64,000 bases of DNA, from NCBI RefSeq assembly GCF_000734895.2, contig NZ_CP011382.1, forward strand, positions 5,558,700 to 5,622,699, given 5' to 3'. How positions within the stretch are numbered: position 1 is the first letter of the stretch; every line of letters begins with the position of its first letter. This DNA is from Calothrix sp. 336/3 (lineage in GTDB: Bacteria > Cyanobacteriota > Cyanobacteriia > Cyanobacteriales > Nostocaceae). The notes beneath the pieces are model-generated. The model was not told the DNA's origin and searched no databases. It was given only the letters and a program-made list of their open reading frames with translations. A program made the position numbers and the translations under genes. Below, piece by piece: positions 10,285-18,554 of this stretch.

Positions 10285-10566
10285 TATTTTATAGAGAAAA
10301 GTATTTTTATTTGAGTTTTTTTTGATTATTTAAATTCACTATCAGTAAATTTTGTCTTCTAATATATTAAAAAATCACTGATAATTAACAGTAAGCTAAA
10401 AATAATCTATTTCTAAATATGAGTAGCTATTAAAACAGCAAAAATATTTCGTACTATTTCAACTAACGAAAATATATTTTTAGAGTAATTAAAAATGCCA
10501 AACACTATTTAGAAATAGCATATTAAATCACAAAAAATATACCAAATATTTGATATCTGTCTATGC

Positions 10567-11535
10567 TTAAGAAATAACGACATCTAGCTTTTCTGTAGTA
10601 TGATACCGAGCAGTATGAGAATACCAATTCATACTACTACTTATCCAATGATGCATTCCATTAACATATTTTAGTACTTCTGCATCTACTAAAACTCCAA
10701 AATTTGGTGGGTATTTTTCTAAAGCAATCATCGAGTTTACTTGCTGATCATGCATCTTAGCAGTTGTTTGCATAGACTCATCAAAGCTGAGTTTATGTTT
10801 ATGGTGTAACACTAGTACTAAGCTATGAACTTCATTGCTTGCAATCTCTCTAGGTGCAGAAAAAATATCATTACACCAGCAAACAATATTATTTGTCATA
10901 ATTTTGAGTTCTTTGAGGTAATTACTATTTCTAGCTTCATCAGAGATTTGTAAGTGATCGCAAAATTCTATTAACTCAATTAGGGGTTCCATAGCCCCTG
11001 TTAATTGGCGTAATTTGATATAGCCTTCAACATCTGGGACAATTTTATTAGTACGATTTATAGCTTCTTGAAGCATACCATTCAAGTAGTCTTCAACCGT
11101 CTTCACAAAACCATCAAACCATTTTTGGTTTGTCATTGGAAGCATTCTTTCCCTTAAATCATGTAAAGCATGGGAAAGGGGTACATCTTTAGTTGTAACT
11201 TCTGCACCTTTTAACACCTCAAGGAATCTTTTATGGAAAGATTTTATCAACAATGGTTGTTCGCCTATTTCAGACATATCACACTGATCGTCCCACATTA
11301 GTATCCAACTAATCCAATCATGAGCAATCTTTAATTCTTCTAGATCACAATAGGGATGTGCCCCTGACATTAGTAACGCAAACTTAGATTTTAAGAAACG
11401 CTGATATGCTAATTCATCTGTCAGCAAATTGAAACGTAAAATCCATTCAATGGCATAGTCAGCTAAAACATCAACATGTTTATTAACTTGATATGGGAAG
11501 GGTGAGTATAATTCTGGGAAGAAAAGTTTTTGCAT
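10567..11535 (-). CDS. Class I terpene synthase (sesquiterpene-cyclase-like)
   Basis: This enzyme would cyclise a prenyl diphosphate, probably farnesyl diphosphate, by metal-dependent ionisation. Counting from the ATG at 11535 (322 residues), the aspartate-rich motif DDQCD is at 82-86 and the second metal site NDIFSAPRE (NSE triad N222, S226, E230) is intact, so it should be active. The frame extends to a TTG at 11568, but the ATG gives the usual opening (MQKLFFPELYSPFPYQ). Neither start has a good ribosome-binding site. The length fits a single-domain bacterial sesquiterpene synthase and is too short for two-domain geosmin synthase. A 2-methylisoborneol synthase is not excluded, but no methyltransferase lies beside it. 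AT-rich composition and isolation with one oxygenase suggest accessory origin. Confidence 0.9.
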   Translation of the reverse strand: MQKLFFPELYSPFPYQVNKHVDVLADYAIEWILRFNLLTDELAYQRFLKSKFALLMSGAHPYCDLEELKIAHDWISWILMWDDQCDMSEIGEQPLLIKSFHKRFLEVLKGAEVTTKDVPLSHALHDLRERMLPMTNQKWFDGFVKTVEDYLNGMLQEAINRTNKIVPDVEGYIKLRQLTGAMEPLIELIEFCDHLQISDEARNSNYLKELKIMTNNIVCWCNDIFSAPREIASNEVHSLVLVLHHKHKLSFDESMQTTAKMHDQQVNSMIALEKYPPNFGVLVDAEVLKYVNGMHHWISSSMNWYSHTARYHTTEKLDVVIS

Positions 11536-11820
11536 ATCGTTTGTAATATAATTCTGAAATTTTGGCAAAAAATCAAGATTTGTCGATTTTATTCACAGAA
11601 AAGAATGAAAGTAATAATATTTCAAGTACCACAAACAGTATTAACTAAACACAAAATTATGTTTTAAGAATAATGTAAAGTGATAAGAAATAATATTTGA
11701 TTTTGAGTAGAAGCTCATATTTTAGAATGTTTTATGACCAAATTTGCAATGCAAAAAAACCGTAAACTTTGAGTTATACCCATATAACCTAACAATGAGA
11801 TTCAAAAATCAGGTGGTGTT

Positions 11821-11872
11821 CTATAGCAGAATTATGATTATTCTGTATAGGTTTTTGCTTGTAAAAACAAGC
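11821..11872. repeat. Pair of adjacent hairpins
   Basis: The first hairpin has arms 11821-11832 and 11840-11850: eleven base pairs with one bulged G and a 7-base loop. The second has GCTTG at 11857-11861 pairing with CAAGC at 11868-11872 across a 6-base A-rich loop. No T-run follows, so a simple terminator is unlikely. Confidence 0.5.
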
Positions 11873-11960
11873 TTATGTTATGTCAGTAGAGTGAATAACC
11901 TCTAAGCTAAATCTTTATACTAAGCTTAGTTTTTCATGATGAGAAAAAACCTAAATTCAT

Positions 11961-11980
11961 AAGTCATATGCATATGACTT
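11961..11980. promoter_or_regulatory. 20-bp perfect palindrome, operator-like
   Basis: AAGTCATATG followed by CATATGACTT is a perfect 20-base inverted repeat without spacer. It lies about 425 bases upstream of the terpene synthase start. Another perfect palindrome (ACTAAGCTTAGT, 11919-11930) is 30 bases away. It could bind a dimeric regulator; no known operator was recognised. Confidence 0.4.
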
Positions 11981-13061
11981 AAAACTGAAGTTATTTGAAA
12001 CTGAATAATTCTAAAAATGCTTGAAGATAGCCAAGCTACAAACTTTATTATTTCATCTATGAAATGAATAGATAAAATCAATATTCACGCCTGAAAACTC
12101 ATACCCTGCAACAGATGTCTTTTGATTCTTTTAGTTTTTATCACTCCTTAAATCAGAAAATGTTACAGTATATATTTTTCTGTCATTAGGTAATTTGAGG
12201 TAAAAACTTTGGAATTCATAAGAACTTTGTAATTATTATTTTTCTATTTTATGTAATTTTTTACAACCGTAATTCACGATAGAAACATATAAATAAACAC
12301 ATTCGTACGATACAATGTATAGTTTTATACTAATAACTCCAAAGTAATAAATTAAGCAACAACGACTAATTAAGACACATCAGAAGAGGTGGAAGTCAAT
12401 ATTTACCCATTCCCTTTTCCCAGGGTTGAATACTCCCATGCTAGATATAGCAGCACTTTATGATTTCAGAATAAATAAAACTGATGCAAAGAATTTGATT
12501 ATTTAGATTATTGTTAATTTGTGTAAAAAAACTCAAGGTTATTTTAATTTTTGTTTTTCAAGGTAGACTGATGCATAGATTTTTTGTAAAAAAAATATGT
12601 ACTTAATCAGTATTATTTCTGAATTGTCACGAAAACTTAATATTATAGCGATCGCCCACATGAAATTTTGGAGATACACCCAGAAGCAAAACGCTTATTC
12701 AGCAACTGTTTGCACACAACAAAAGCAGTATGTAATAAAATATACCAGCAGTAAAGATAACGCAAATATCAAGCAAAATTGAATAAAAATGCCTCTGAGG
12801 GTAGATGCTGATTGTTGAGTTTATCCTACTTAGGATAGTTGCGTATATGTGATGAATTAATAGCAAAGCAACTGTATGAGAATATAGTTTTTCATCGATT
12901 TAAAGCTTCTGATTTTTATGGAAAATCCACAATTGAAAATCTAAAGCTTCTCCAAACCCTAATCTTAAAATTTGTATCCTGAACAAGAATTTGCTAAAGT
13001 CCCTCTTTTCGAGGTCAAATGAAAATAGTTGAATGATTGGGAATTTGCAAGGAGTCTGAGA

Positions 13062-14261
13062 GTGACTGAGGAAGCAGGAATTTTTCAAAATCAGGACTTT
13101 TCATGGTTTTTTTGGTTCACCTTACCGATTTATCCCTTTAGTAAACGGCGAACTCTTCGCAAGGAAGTAGTAAAAGATACGATTTGGACTTTTGACCAAG
13201 TTCAAGGCATATTTTATGTAGTAGTTCCGATTCGGATGACTGTTGTGAAGCTGTATGGGGGAGGTTTGTTTGTCTATGCACCCGTTGCACCCACAGCTGA
13301 ATGTATTCACCTAGTCAAGGAATTAGTGGCAGAGCATGGAGATGTAAAATACATAGTTTTACCAACTATTTCTGGCTTAGAGCATAAAGTTTTTGTCGGT
13401 CCCTTTGCCAGACATTTTCCCCAAGCAAAGGTATTTATTGCCCCTAATCAGTGGAGTTTTCCCCTCAATTTGCCCTTGAGTTGGTTGGGTTTACCGAGTC
13501 AACGTACCCAGGTGCTACCAGATGATAGTCAGCAAGCACCCTTTGGGGAGGAATTTGATTATGAAATTTTAGAGGCGATTGACTTGAATTTAGGAAAATT
13601 TTCTGAGGTGGCATTTTTCCACAGGCGATCGCGCACCTTACTAGTCACAGATTCAGTTGTGGCAATTCCCGAAGCAGCTCCTGCAATTATTCAGCTAGAA
13701 CCCTATCCCCTACTATTTCATGCTAAGGATAGCGCCACGGATATTATTCCAGATAATCAAGCAAATCGCTGTAAGGGATGGCAAAGAATAGCTTTATTTT
13801 CCATGTATTTTCGCCCCAGTGTTTTGGAAATTAAGCGATGGAGTCAAGTATTTCGAGATGCATTTCAAGCTGGCGATCGCTCCCCTAAGGCATATTTTGG
13901 TTTGTATCCTTTCCAATGGCAACCAAACTGGGAAAGAGCGTTTGCGGATTTACGGGGAAATGGTAGGCTATTTGTTGCTCCCATCCTCCAAGCATTAATT
14001 CTCAACCGTGCCCCTCAAGAAACCCTCAACTGGGTGGAAAAAGTTGCAAAATGGGACTTTCAACGGATTATTCCCTGTCATCTCGATTCACCTCTCAACG
14101 CCACACCTCAAGAATTTCGGCAAGCATTTTCTTTTTTGGAAAGGGAAGCGACTATCGGAAAATTGCCTTACCATGCTTTGCCAGAGGAAGAATTTAAAAT
14201 TTTGCGACAAATCGATGCGGGGTTGTCTAGAAGTGGTATTGTACCACCCTCTAAATTGTGA
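13062..14261 (+). CDS. DUF4336 family protein
   Basis: A conserved protein of cyanobacteria and plastid-bearing organisms with a metallo-beta-lactamase-like fold; its function is unknown. I chose GTG at 13062 because AAGGAG lies seven bases upstream (13049-13054). The frame also extends to a TTG at 13029 without a ribosome site. Family-typical stretches include TIWTFDQVQGIFYVVVPIRM, LPTISGLEHKVFVGPFA, VTDSV and IPCHLDSP near the C-terminus. The His-rich positions hint at a metal site, but the full HxHxDH motif of active metallo-beta-lactamases was not seen. 399 residues is the usual size. An inverted repeat follows the stop codon. Confidence 0.85.
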   Translation: MTEEAGIFQNQDFSWFFWFTLPIYPFSKRRTLRKEVVKDTIWTFDQVQGIFYVVVPIRMTVVKLYGGGLFVYAPVAPTAECIHLVKELVAEHGDVKYIVLPTISGLEHKVFVGPFARHFPQAKVFIAPNQWSFPLNLPLSWLGLPSQRTQVLPDDSQQAPFGEEFDYEILEAIDLNLGKFSEVAFFHRRSRTLLVTDSVVAIPEAAPAIIQLEPYPLLFHAKDSATDIIPDNQANRCKGWQRIALFSMYFRPSVLEIKRWSQVFRDAFQAGDRSPKAYFGLYPFQWQPNWERAFADLRGNGRLFVAPILQALILNRAPQETLNWVEKVAKWDFQRIIPCHLDSPLNATPQEFRQAFSFLEREATIGKLPYHALPEEEFKILRQIDAGLSRSGIVPPSKL

Positions 14262-14271
14262 AATCGGCTAT

Positions 14272-14303
14272 AGGACTTACCTGTGACAATTAGGGTAAGT
14301 CCT
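14272..14303. repeat. Inverted repeat of the AGGACTTAC family
   Basis: AGGACTTACC (14272-14281) pairs perfectly with GGTAAGTCCT (14294-14303) across a 12-base loop, just after the DUF4336 stop codon. The TAGGACTTAC word is common in spacers of heterocystous cyanobacteria, and a related TAGGATTTACGCAG occurs at about 33458-33471. It could serve as a transcript end, but there is no T-run. Confidence 0.55.
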
Positions 14304-14476
14304 TAAATATTACTTATATACGGAAAAATATTTACGATTCTTAACTTTTTGGTTGTGGATTTTTCGGAAATCTCACTTTTTCTCTTTCTGATGAATTTTA
14401 AGTAAAAAAAATACTAGTTTATCTTCGGCAAAAGATGGAAAATTAGTTTATCAATTTATCACTAACATTAACAGCC

Positions 14477-14944
14477 ATGAGAGAAAAAAACAACCAGCAA
14501 ATACGCACCTGGGCAATGCTGTGTCATCTCTCTGGACTTTGTTGGATACCCCTAGCAGCTTTAATCTGGTTTGGGATTCCTATTTATTTACCCTTCTTGA
14601 ATATTCTCGCGCCCTTAATAGTTTGGAATTGGAAAAAACATCAAGACCAATGGATTGATTTTCAAGGAAAAGAATCTTTAAACTTTCAACTATCACTCAC
14701 AGTATATACTCTGATTGTGGTGATTATTTCTCTATTTCTTGTTGCCACAACTTGCGGTGCAGCTTTCACTAGTTATGTGACAAGTAAAGAAATGACAACA
14801 ATTTTTGATACACTAATTAAAACTTTGTTTGTGATTGGTGGGTTCATTTTTGTCTTGCAATTAAGCGTTATTAGTTTTGCCGCCATTAAAGCTTACAATG
14901 GTAAGTATTTTCGTTACCCTTTAACAATTCGGTTTTTGCGATAA
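14477..14944 (+). CDS. DUF4870 family membrane protein (Tic20-like)
   Basis: A small 155-residue integral membrane protein. The N-terminal TWAMLCHLSGLCWIPLAALI segment and WKKHQDQWIDFQGKESLNFQ are characteristic of the DUF4870 family, which resembles Tic20-type four-helix proteins. Hydrophobic helices fall at about 13-30, 34-50, 68-95 and 107-135. No biochemical role is established. It sits 215 bases after the DUF4336 gene and 40 bases before the Gfo/Idh oxidoreductase on the same strand, so co-transcription with the latter is possible. Confidence 0.8.
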   Translation: MREKNNQQIRTWAMLCHLSGLCWIPLAALIWFGIPIYLPFLNILAPLIVWNWKKHQDQWIDFQGKESLNFQLSLTVYTLIVVIISLFLVATTCGAAFTSYVTSKEMTTIFDTLIKTLFVIGGFIFVLQLSVISFAAIKAYNGKYFRYPLTIRFLR

Positions 14945-14984
14945 AATTTTTTGTATTTGTTTGTAGCCATTAGCCATAAAATTT

Positions 14985-16079
14985 ATGCTTCGTGTCGCAG
15001 TTATTGGTACAGGTTTTGGGCAAAAAGTACATATTCCTGCCTTCCAATCCCATCCCGGAACAGAAATCTTAGCTGTATATCACCGTGAATTAGAGACAGC
15101 AAAAAAAATAGCCAGTAAGTATAATATTCCTTGTTTTAGTGATAGTTTGACGGAGATTCTGGCATTACCGGAATTAGATGCGGTGAGTATTTCCACCCCC
15201 CCATTCACCCATTACGAGATGGCAAAGCAAGTCTTAGAATCAGGGAAGCATTTATTGTTGGAAAAACCAGTAACTTTAAATGTTCAAGAAGCCCAGGAAT
15301 TATACCTACTTGCCCAGGCAAAAAAATTAGTAGCTACTGTTGATTTTGAGTTTCGTTTTGTGCCAGCTTGGCTATTATTTCAAGAATTACTATCCCAGGG
15401 ATATGTAGGCGATCGCCGCTTAATTAGAATTGACTGGTTAGGTGCTTCCCGTGCAGATGCCAGTCGTCCCTGGAACTGGTATTCTCAAAAAGCATTGGGT
15501 GGGGGTGCATTGGGTTCCCTCGGTTCCCATGCTTTTGATTATATTTATTGGCTATTTGGTGCTGTCAGTCGCTTGAGTGCCCATTTTAGCACTGCCATTC
15601 CCCAACGACCCGATGCCCAGACGGGAGCATTAAAATCTGTAGATAGTGATGATACTTGTATGTTAATGCTGGAGTTGGCAGATGGTACACCCTGTCAATT
15701 AACCATTAGCTCTGTAGTTCATGCACCACGTCCCCATTGGATTGAAGTATATGGCGATCGCGGTACTCTAGTTCTGGGTAGTGAGAACCAAAAAGACTAC
15801 ATTCACGGCTTCCGTGTTTGGGCTGCTCCACCTGGTAAACCCCTGAGCGAAATTGAAATTCCCCCCAGATTATTATTCCCGGAAAACCATAGTGATGGTA
15901 GGGTTTCAGCATTTTTGAGGGTTGTTGATAATTGGGTGGAAGCAATCAATAATGGTAGAGAAATTATTCCTTCCCTGCGGGATGGTGTGTATTCTCAGCT
16001 ACTCATGGACTTAGCACACAATTCCCATGAGCATTCTTCCTGGGTAAAAATCCCCAATTTAGACACCTTTCTCAACTAA
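14985..16079 (+). CDS. Gfo/Idh/MocA family oxidoreductase
   Basis: An NAD(P)-dependent sugar or polyol dehydrogenase-like protein of 364 residues. The Rossmann motif GTGFG is at residues 8-12, and the family's EKP motif (E93-K94-P95) is followed by VTLN. The C-terminal half has the usual open-faced sheet domain with conserved DFEFRFVP and GGGALGSLGSHAFDYIYWL; the histidine in GSHAFD is the usual active-site position. The substrate is unknown: family members act on glucose, inositol, biliverdin and other compounds. The spacer after it carries two palindromes and then petL. Confidence 0.9.
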   Translation: MLRVAVIGTGFGQKVHIPAFQSHPGTEILAVYHRELETAKKIASKYNIPCFSDSLTEILALPELDAVSISTPPFTHYEMAKQVLESGKHLLLEKPVTLNVQEAQELYLLAQAKKLVATVDFEFRFVPAWLLFQELLSQGYVGDRRLIRIDWLGASRADASRPWNWYSQKALGGGALGSLGSHAFDYIYWLFGAVSRLSAHFSTAIPQRPDAQTGALKSVDSDDTCMLMLELADGTPCQLTISSVVHAPRPHWIEVYGDRGTLVLGSENQKDYIHGFRVWAAPPGKPLSEIEIPPRLLFPENHSDGRVSAFLRVVDNWVEAINNGREIIPSLRDGVYSQLLMDLAHNSHEHSSWVKIPNLDTFLN

Positions 16080-16094
16080 ATTTTCCCTACCTAT

Positions 16095-16136
16095 TGACTA
16101 ATTAGTCAGAACTGAGGACTAAATATATTTAGTCAA
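16095..16136. promoter_or_regulatory. Tandem palindromes before petL
   Basis: Two perfect palindromes lie 8 bases apart: TGACTAATTAGTCA (16095-16108) and GACTAAATATATTTAGTC (16117-16134). Both are built from the half-site GACTAA/TTAGTC and occur within 62 bases of the petL start. No T-run follows either, so an operator or a transcript-end hairpin for the upstream gene are both open; the shared half-site favours protein binding. Confidence 0.5.
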
Positions 16137-16156
16137 CAAAACTGGAGCAACATCTT

Positions 16157-16252
16157 ATGTTAGGCGTAGTTTCTTACATTCTCTTTATTGGCGCATTTTT
16201 TGGGTTAGCAGTAGGTTTATTATTTGGTCTACGCTCCATCAAATTGCTGTAG
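16157..16252 (+). CDS. petL: Cytochrome b6-f complex subunit 6 (PetL)
   Basis: A 31-residue single-helix membrane protein of the cytochrome b6f complex in the thylakoid membrane. Translation gives MLGVVSYILFIGAFFGLAVG followed by LLFGLRSIKLL. This matches the PetL pattern: a hydrophobic helix with small residues, then GLLFGLRSxK at the C-terminus. The length equals the cyanobacterial norm. An imperfect TGGAGCAA lies upstream as a ribosome site. It is monocistronic and convergent with bioB. It is too short for routine gene finders. Stabilisation of the b6f dimer is the known family role. Confidence 0.88.
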   Translation: MLGVVSYILFIGAFFGLAVGLLFGLRSIKLL

Positions 16253-16323
16253 TCGTTAATGGGTGAAAGGGAATTGGGAATAGATCAGAAATTCTTCCTA
16301 CCCCATTCTCTTCCCCTACCCAA

Positions 16324-17328
16324 TTATTTTGCTTCCACAACTGCTTTTTGTCGTACAGAAGCGGGTGGACGCATTTCTAAACCCAACAAATTCAACATTT
16401 GGGCATCTGCATCATATCCTGGGCAAGGAGTCGTCACCGTCAACATATGCCCATTCTCGCTAGAGAAAATCGAGTTTGCTCCTGCCATAAAGCAAAAAGC
16501 TTGCTCAACCTGGGATAACCTTGCCCTACCTGCACTCAAGCGAATATCCGCAGCTGGCATAATAATTCTGGCAGTGGCGATCGCTCGCACCACATCCCAT
16601 ACAGGAACATCTGGCTGATTTTCCAAGGGTGTACCCTCAACCTGGGACAAAATATTAATTGGTACAGAATCAGGATGGGGCTGTAAACTCGCTAAAGTCT
16701 GCAACATCGCAATTCTATCTGCCACCGTTTCACCCAATCCCAAAATCCCCCCAGAGCAAACCGTTACCTGAGTTTGTCGCACATGATTAATTGTATTTAA
16801 CCTGTCTTGGTAGGTTCTAGTAGTGATGATTGTGCTGTAATATTCCTCAGAAGTATCCAAATTGTGATTATAGGCATACAAACCCGCATCTTCTAGACGC
16901 TTCGCTTGATTGGGGGTCAACATCCCTAGGGTACAACACACCTCTAAACCCAGGTTCGTGACTTCCTGCACCATTTCCAGAACCTGCTCAAACTGACTAT
17001 TATCCCGCACCTCTCGCCAAGCAGCACCCATACAGACACGACTCACACCGCTTGATTTTGCCTGTTGAGCAATATTCACCACGGTTTCCTTATCCATCAA
17101 TCCTTGCGGTTTTACTTCCGTTTTGTAGCGGGAAGACTGAGCGCAATAACTACAATCTTCAGGACAAGCACCAGTTTTAATTGATATCAATTTACAAACT
17201 TGAATCTGTCTGGGGTGATGATACTGACGATGTACACTTGCCGCTTGATAGACTAACTCTAGTAATGGCGTGTTGTAAATTTCTTGAATTTCTGCCTGTT
17301 GCCAATCGTAGCGAATTCCTACCGACAT
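16324..17328 (-). CDS. bioB: Biotin synthase
   Basis: A radical-SAM enzyme that inserts sulfur into dethiobiotin to make biotin. The radical-SAM cluster motif CPEDCSYC provides C55, C59 and C62 of the 4Fe-4S cluster. MGAAWREVRD, YNHNLDTS and the C-terminal CFMAGANSIF with a following GY are family-typical, including residues around the 2Fe-2S cluster. Length 334 is normal. No other bio gene is adjacent. It ends 72 bases from petL in convergent orientation. The start ATG at 17328 is supported by family length. Confidence 0.96.
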   Translation of the reverse strand: MSVGIRYDWQQAEIQEIYNTPLLELVYQAASVHRQYHHPRQIQVCKLISIKTGACPEDCSYCAQSSRYKTEVKPQGLMDKETVVNIAQQAKSSGVSRVCMGAAWREVRDNSQFEQVLEMVQEVTNLGLEVCCTLGMLTPNQAKRLEDAGLYAYNHNLDTSEEYYSTIITTRTYQDRLNTINHVRQTQVTVCSGGILGLGETVADRIAMLQTLASLQPHPDSVPINILSQVEGTPLENQPDVPVWDVVRAIATARIIMPAADIRLSAGRARLSQVEQAFCFMAGANSIFSSENGHMLTVTTPCPGYDADAQMLNLLGLEMRPPASVRQKAVVEAK

Positions 17329-17657
17329 TTGTGTCCTTTCTGATAGTCTGGATTTACAAGAGGTTTTTCCTGGTGCAAGTATATAGTCGATTTCTTGACA
17401 CCAATTTTCCCCATCTTTCAGGATGCAAGTTTTTCCCTTACAGCCACCTTACGGATTTTATCGCAATAGCCAAATAGGTGAGGAAATTCAGGAATTACCA
17501 AATAAGGTTTACAAATCTGTTCCCTATCCCCTGCCCTTACCTATACTTTCGCCACTAAATTAAACATGACATGATATTTAGAATACTTATTTTACCTTTA
17601 TGGTAGATTTTTCTTCAGCAACTCTCAATTAAACTTTATGTAATTTTACATAATTGC

Positions 17658-18236
17658 ATGGAATTAGAACTACCTATAATCACCACAGAACGCTTAATTC
17701 TGAGGTTAGGGACTCCAGAGGATATCCCCGCCATTATTCAATATTTCACAGACAATAAAACCTATTTGACACCTTTTTACCCGACGTGGCAACCAGGTTT
17801 TTTCACAGAAGAGTATTGGCAAAATCAAGTAGAAATGAGTGTATGGGAATTTGTGCGCGATCGCTCTCTGAGATTATTGATAGTGCCAAAAGTTTCTCCC
17901 CATCTAGTCATTGGTGTAATTAACTTCCATAACTTTGTCCGTGGTGCTGCCCAATATTGCACCGTTGGCTACAGTCTTGCTGAAACCCAGCAAGGAAAAG
18001 GATATATGCACGAAGCATTAACCGCAGCGAATAATTATTTATTCCAAGTATTAAAAATGCACCGTATTATGGCAAATTATATGCCCCACAATCAACGTAG
18101 TGGTCAACTCTTGAAGCGTTTAGGATTTATCCCAGAAGGTTATGCCAGGGATTTTCTCTTAATTAATGGGGAATGGCAAGACCATATTCTCACAAGTTTG
18201 GTGAATCCCCAATGGCAAGCATCATCTAGTTATTAG
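17658..18236 (+). CDS. GNAT-family N-acetyltransferase (RimJ/RimL type)
   Basis: A 192-residue acetyltransferase that would move an acetyl group from acetyl-CoA to an N-terminal alanine or serine or to a small amine. LPIITTERLILRLGTPEDI is the standard RimJ/RimL opening. The acetyl-CoA loop is ETQQGKGYMHEAL (motif A, Q/RxxGxG/A), followed by RIMANYMPHNQRSGQLLKRL, which matches the N-x-x-S-x-x-x-L-x-K/R-x-GF element. The gene stands alone between divergently transcribed bioB and selO. The substrate is unknown. Confidence 0.9.
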   Translation: MELELPIITTERLILRLGTPEDIPAIIQYFTDNKTYLTPFYPTWQPGFFTEEYWQNQVEMSVWEFVRDRSLRLLIVPKVSPHLVIGVINFHNFVRGAAQYCTVGYSLAETQQGKGYMHEALTAANNYLFQVLKMHRIMANYMPHNQRSGQLLKRLGFIPEGYARDFLLINGEWQDHILTSLVNPQWQASSSY

Positions 18237-18554
18237 AAGTATCTTAAGCGAATTCATCAAGGTGAACGTTTTTTTATTTTTGTAGGTAATATTATGCTTT
18301 GATAGGCAATTGCCAGATAGGTTCAAAAATCACAAATCATCAAATAAATAGTCCCGTCACACAAAATTTAAAATTAAAAATTATCAGGTACAGTGACCAA
18401 TCTCAATTCCCAGTTTTAAAACTATCCCTATAATTGGTGTACCTCACGTAGCTCAAAAGCGCTGTATTTTGGAATTTTGCATTTGGAATTTTGAATTGGA
18501 GCGCAGCGACGGCCAAGGGTAATATTAAGAAAGATAAACTAACTTGCACTCGTA
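18237..18554. other. Spacer with short degenerate repeats
   Basis: No gene seen. It contains the 12-base palindrome AGTTTTAAAACT (18412-18423) and a tandem of GGAATTTTGCATTT and GGAATTTTGAATTG near 18475-18502. The latter belongs to the AT-rich degenerate spacer repeats common in Nostoc-type genomes. Confidence 0.5.

Larger units (their letters stand above)
11536..13061. other. 1.5-kb hairpin-rich non-coding region
   Basis: No convincing gene was found on either strand. The stretch is very AT-rich and carries several symmetric elements: hairpins at 11821-11850 and 11857-11872, palindromes at 11919-11930 and 11961-11980, and a hairpin at 12822-12837. It holds the promoters of the terpene unit (leftward) and the DUF4336 gene (rightward). 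One open frame at 12597-12782 (61 codons) has no ribosome-binding site and no recognisable product. Confidence 0.6.

Noticed and set aside
11536..11568. TTG start of the terpene synthase at 11568
   Set aside because: No ribosome site there; the ATG at 11535 gives the normal beginning of such enzymes.
12317..12330. GTATAGTTTTATAC, matching the NtcA consensus GTA-N8-TAC
   Set aside because: No gene starts within 700 bases and no well-spaced -10 box; about 16 such matches are expected by chance in 64 kb.
12597..12782. 61-codon open frame in the gene-free region
   Set aside because: No ribosome-binding site, no recognisable domain and biased low-complexity composition; chance frame in AT-rich DNA.
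16259..16618. 119-codon frame opposite the end of bioB
   Set aside because: Shadow of the conserved bioB sequence; no family resemblance.
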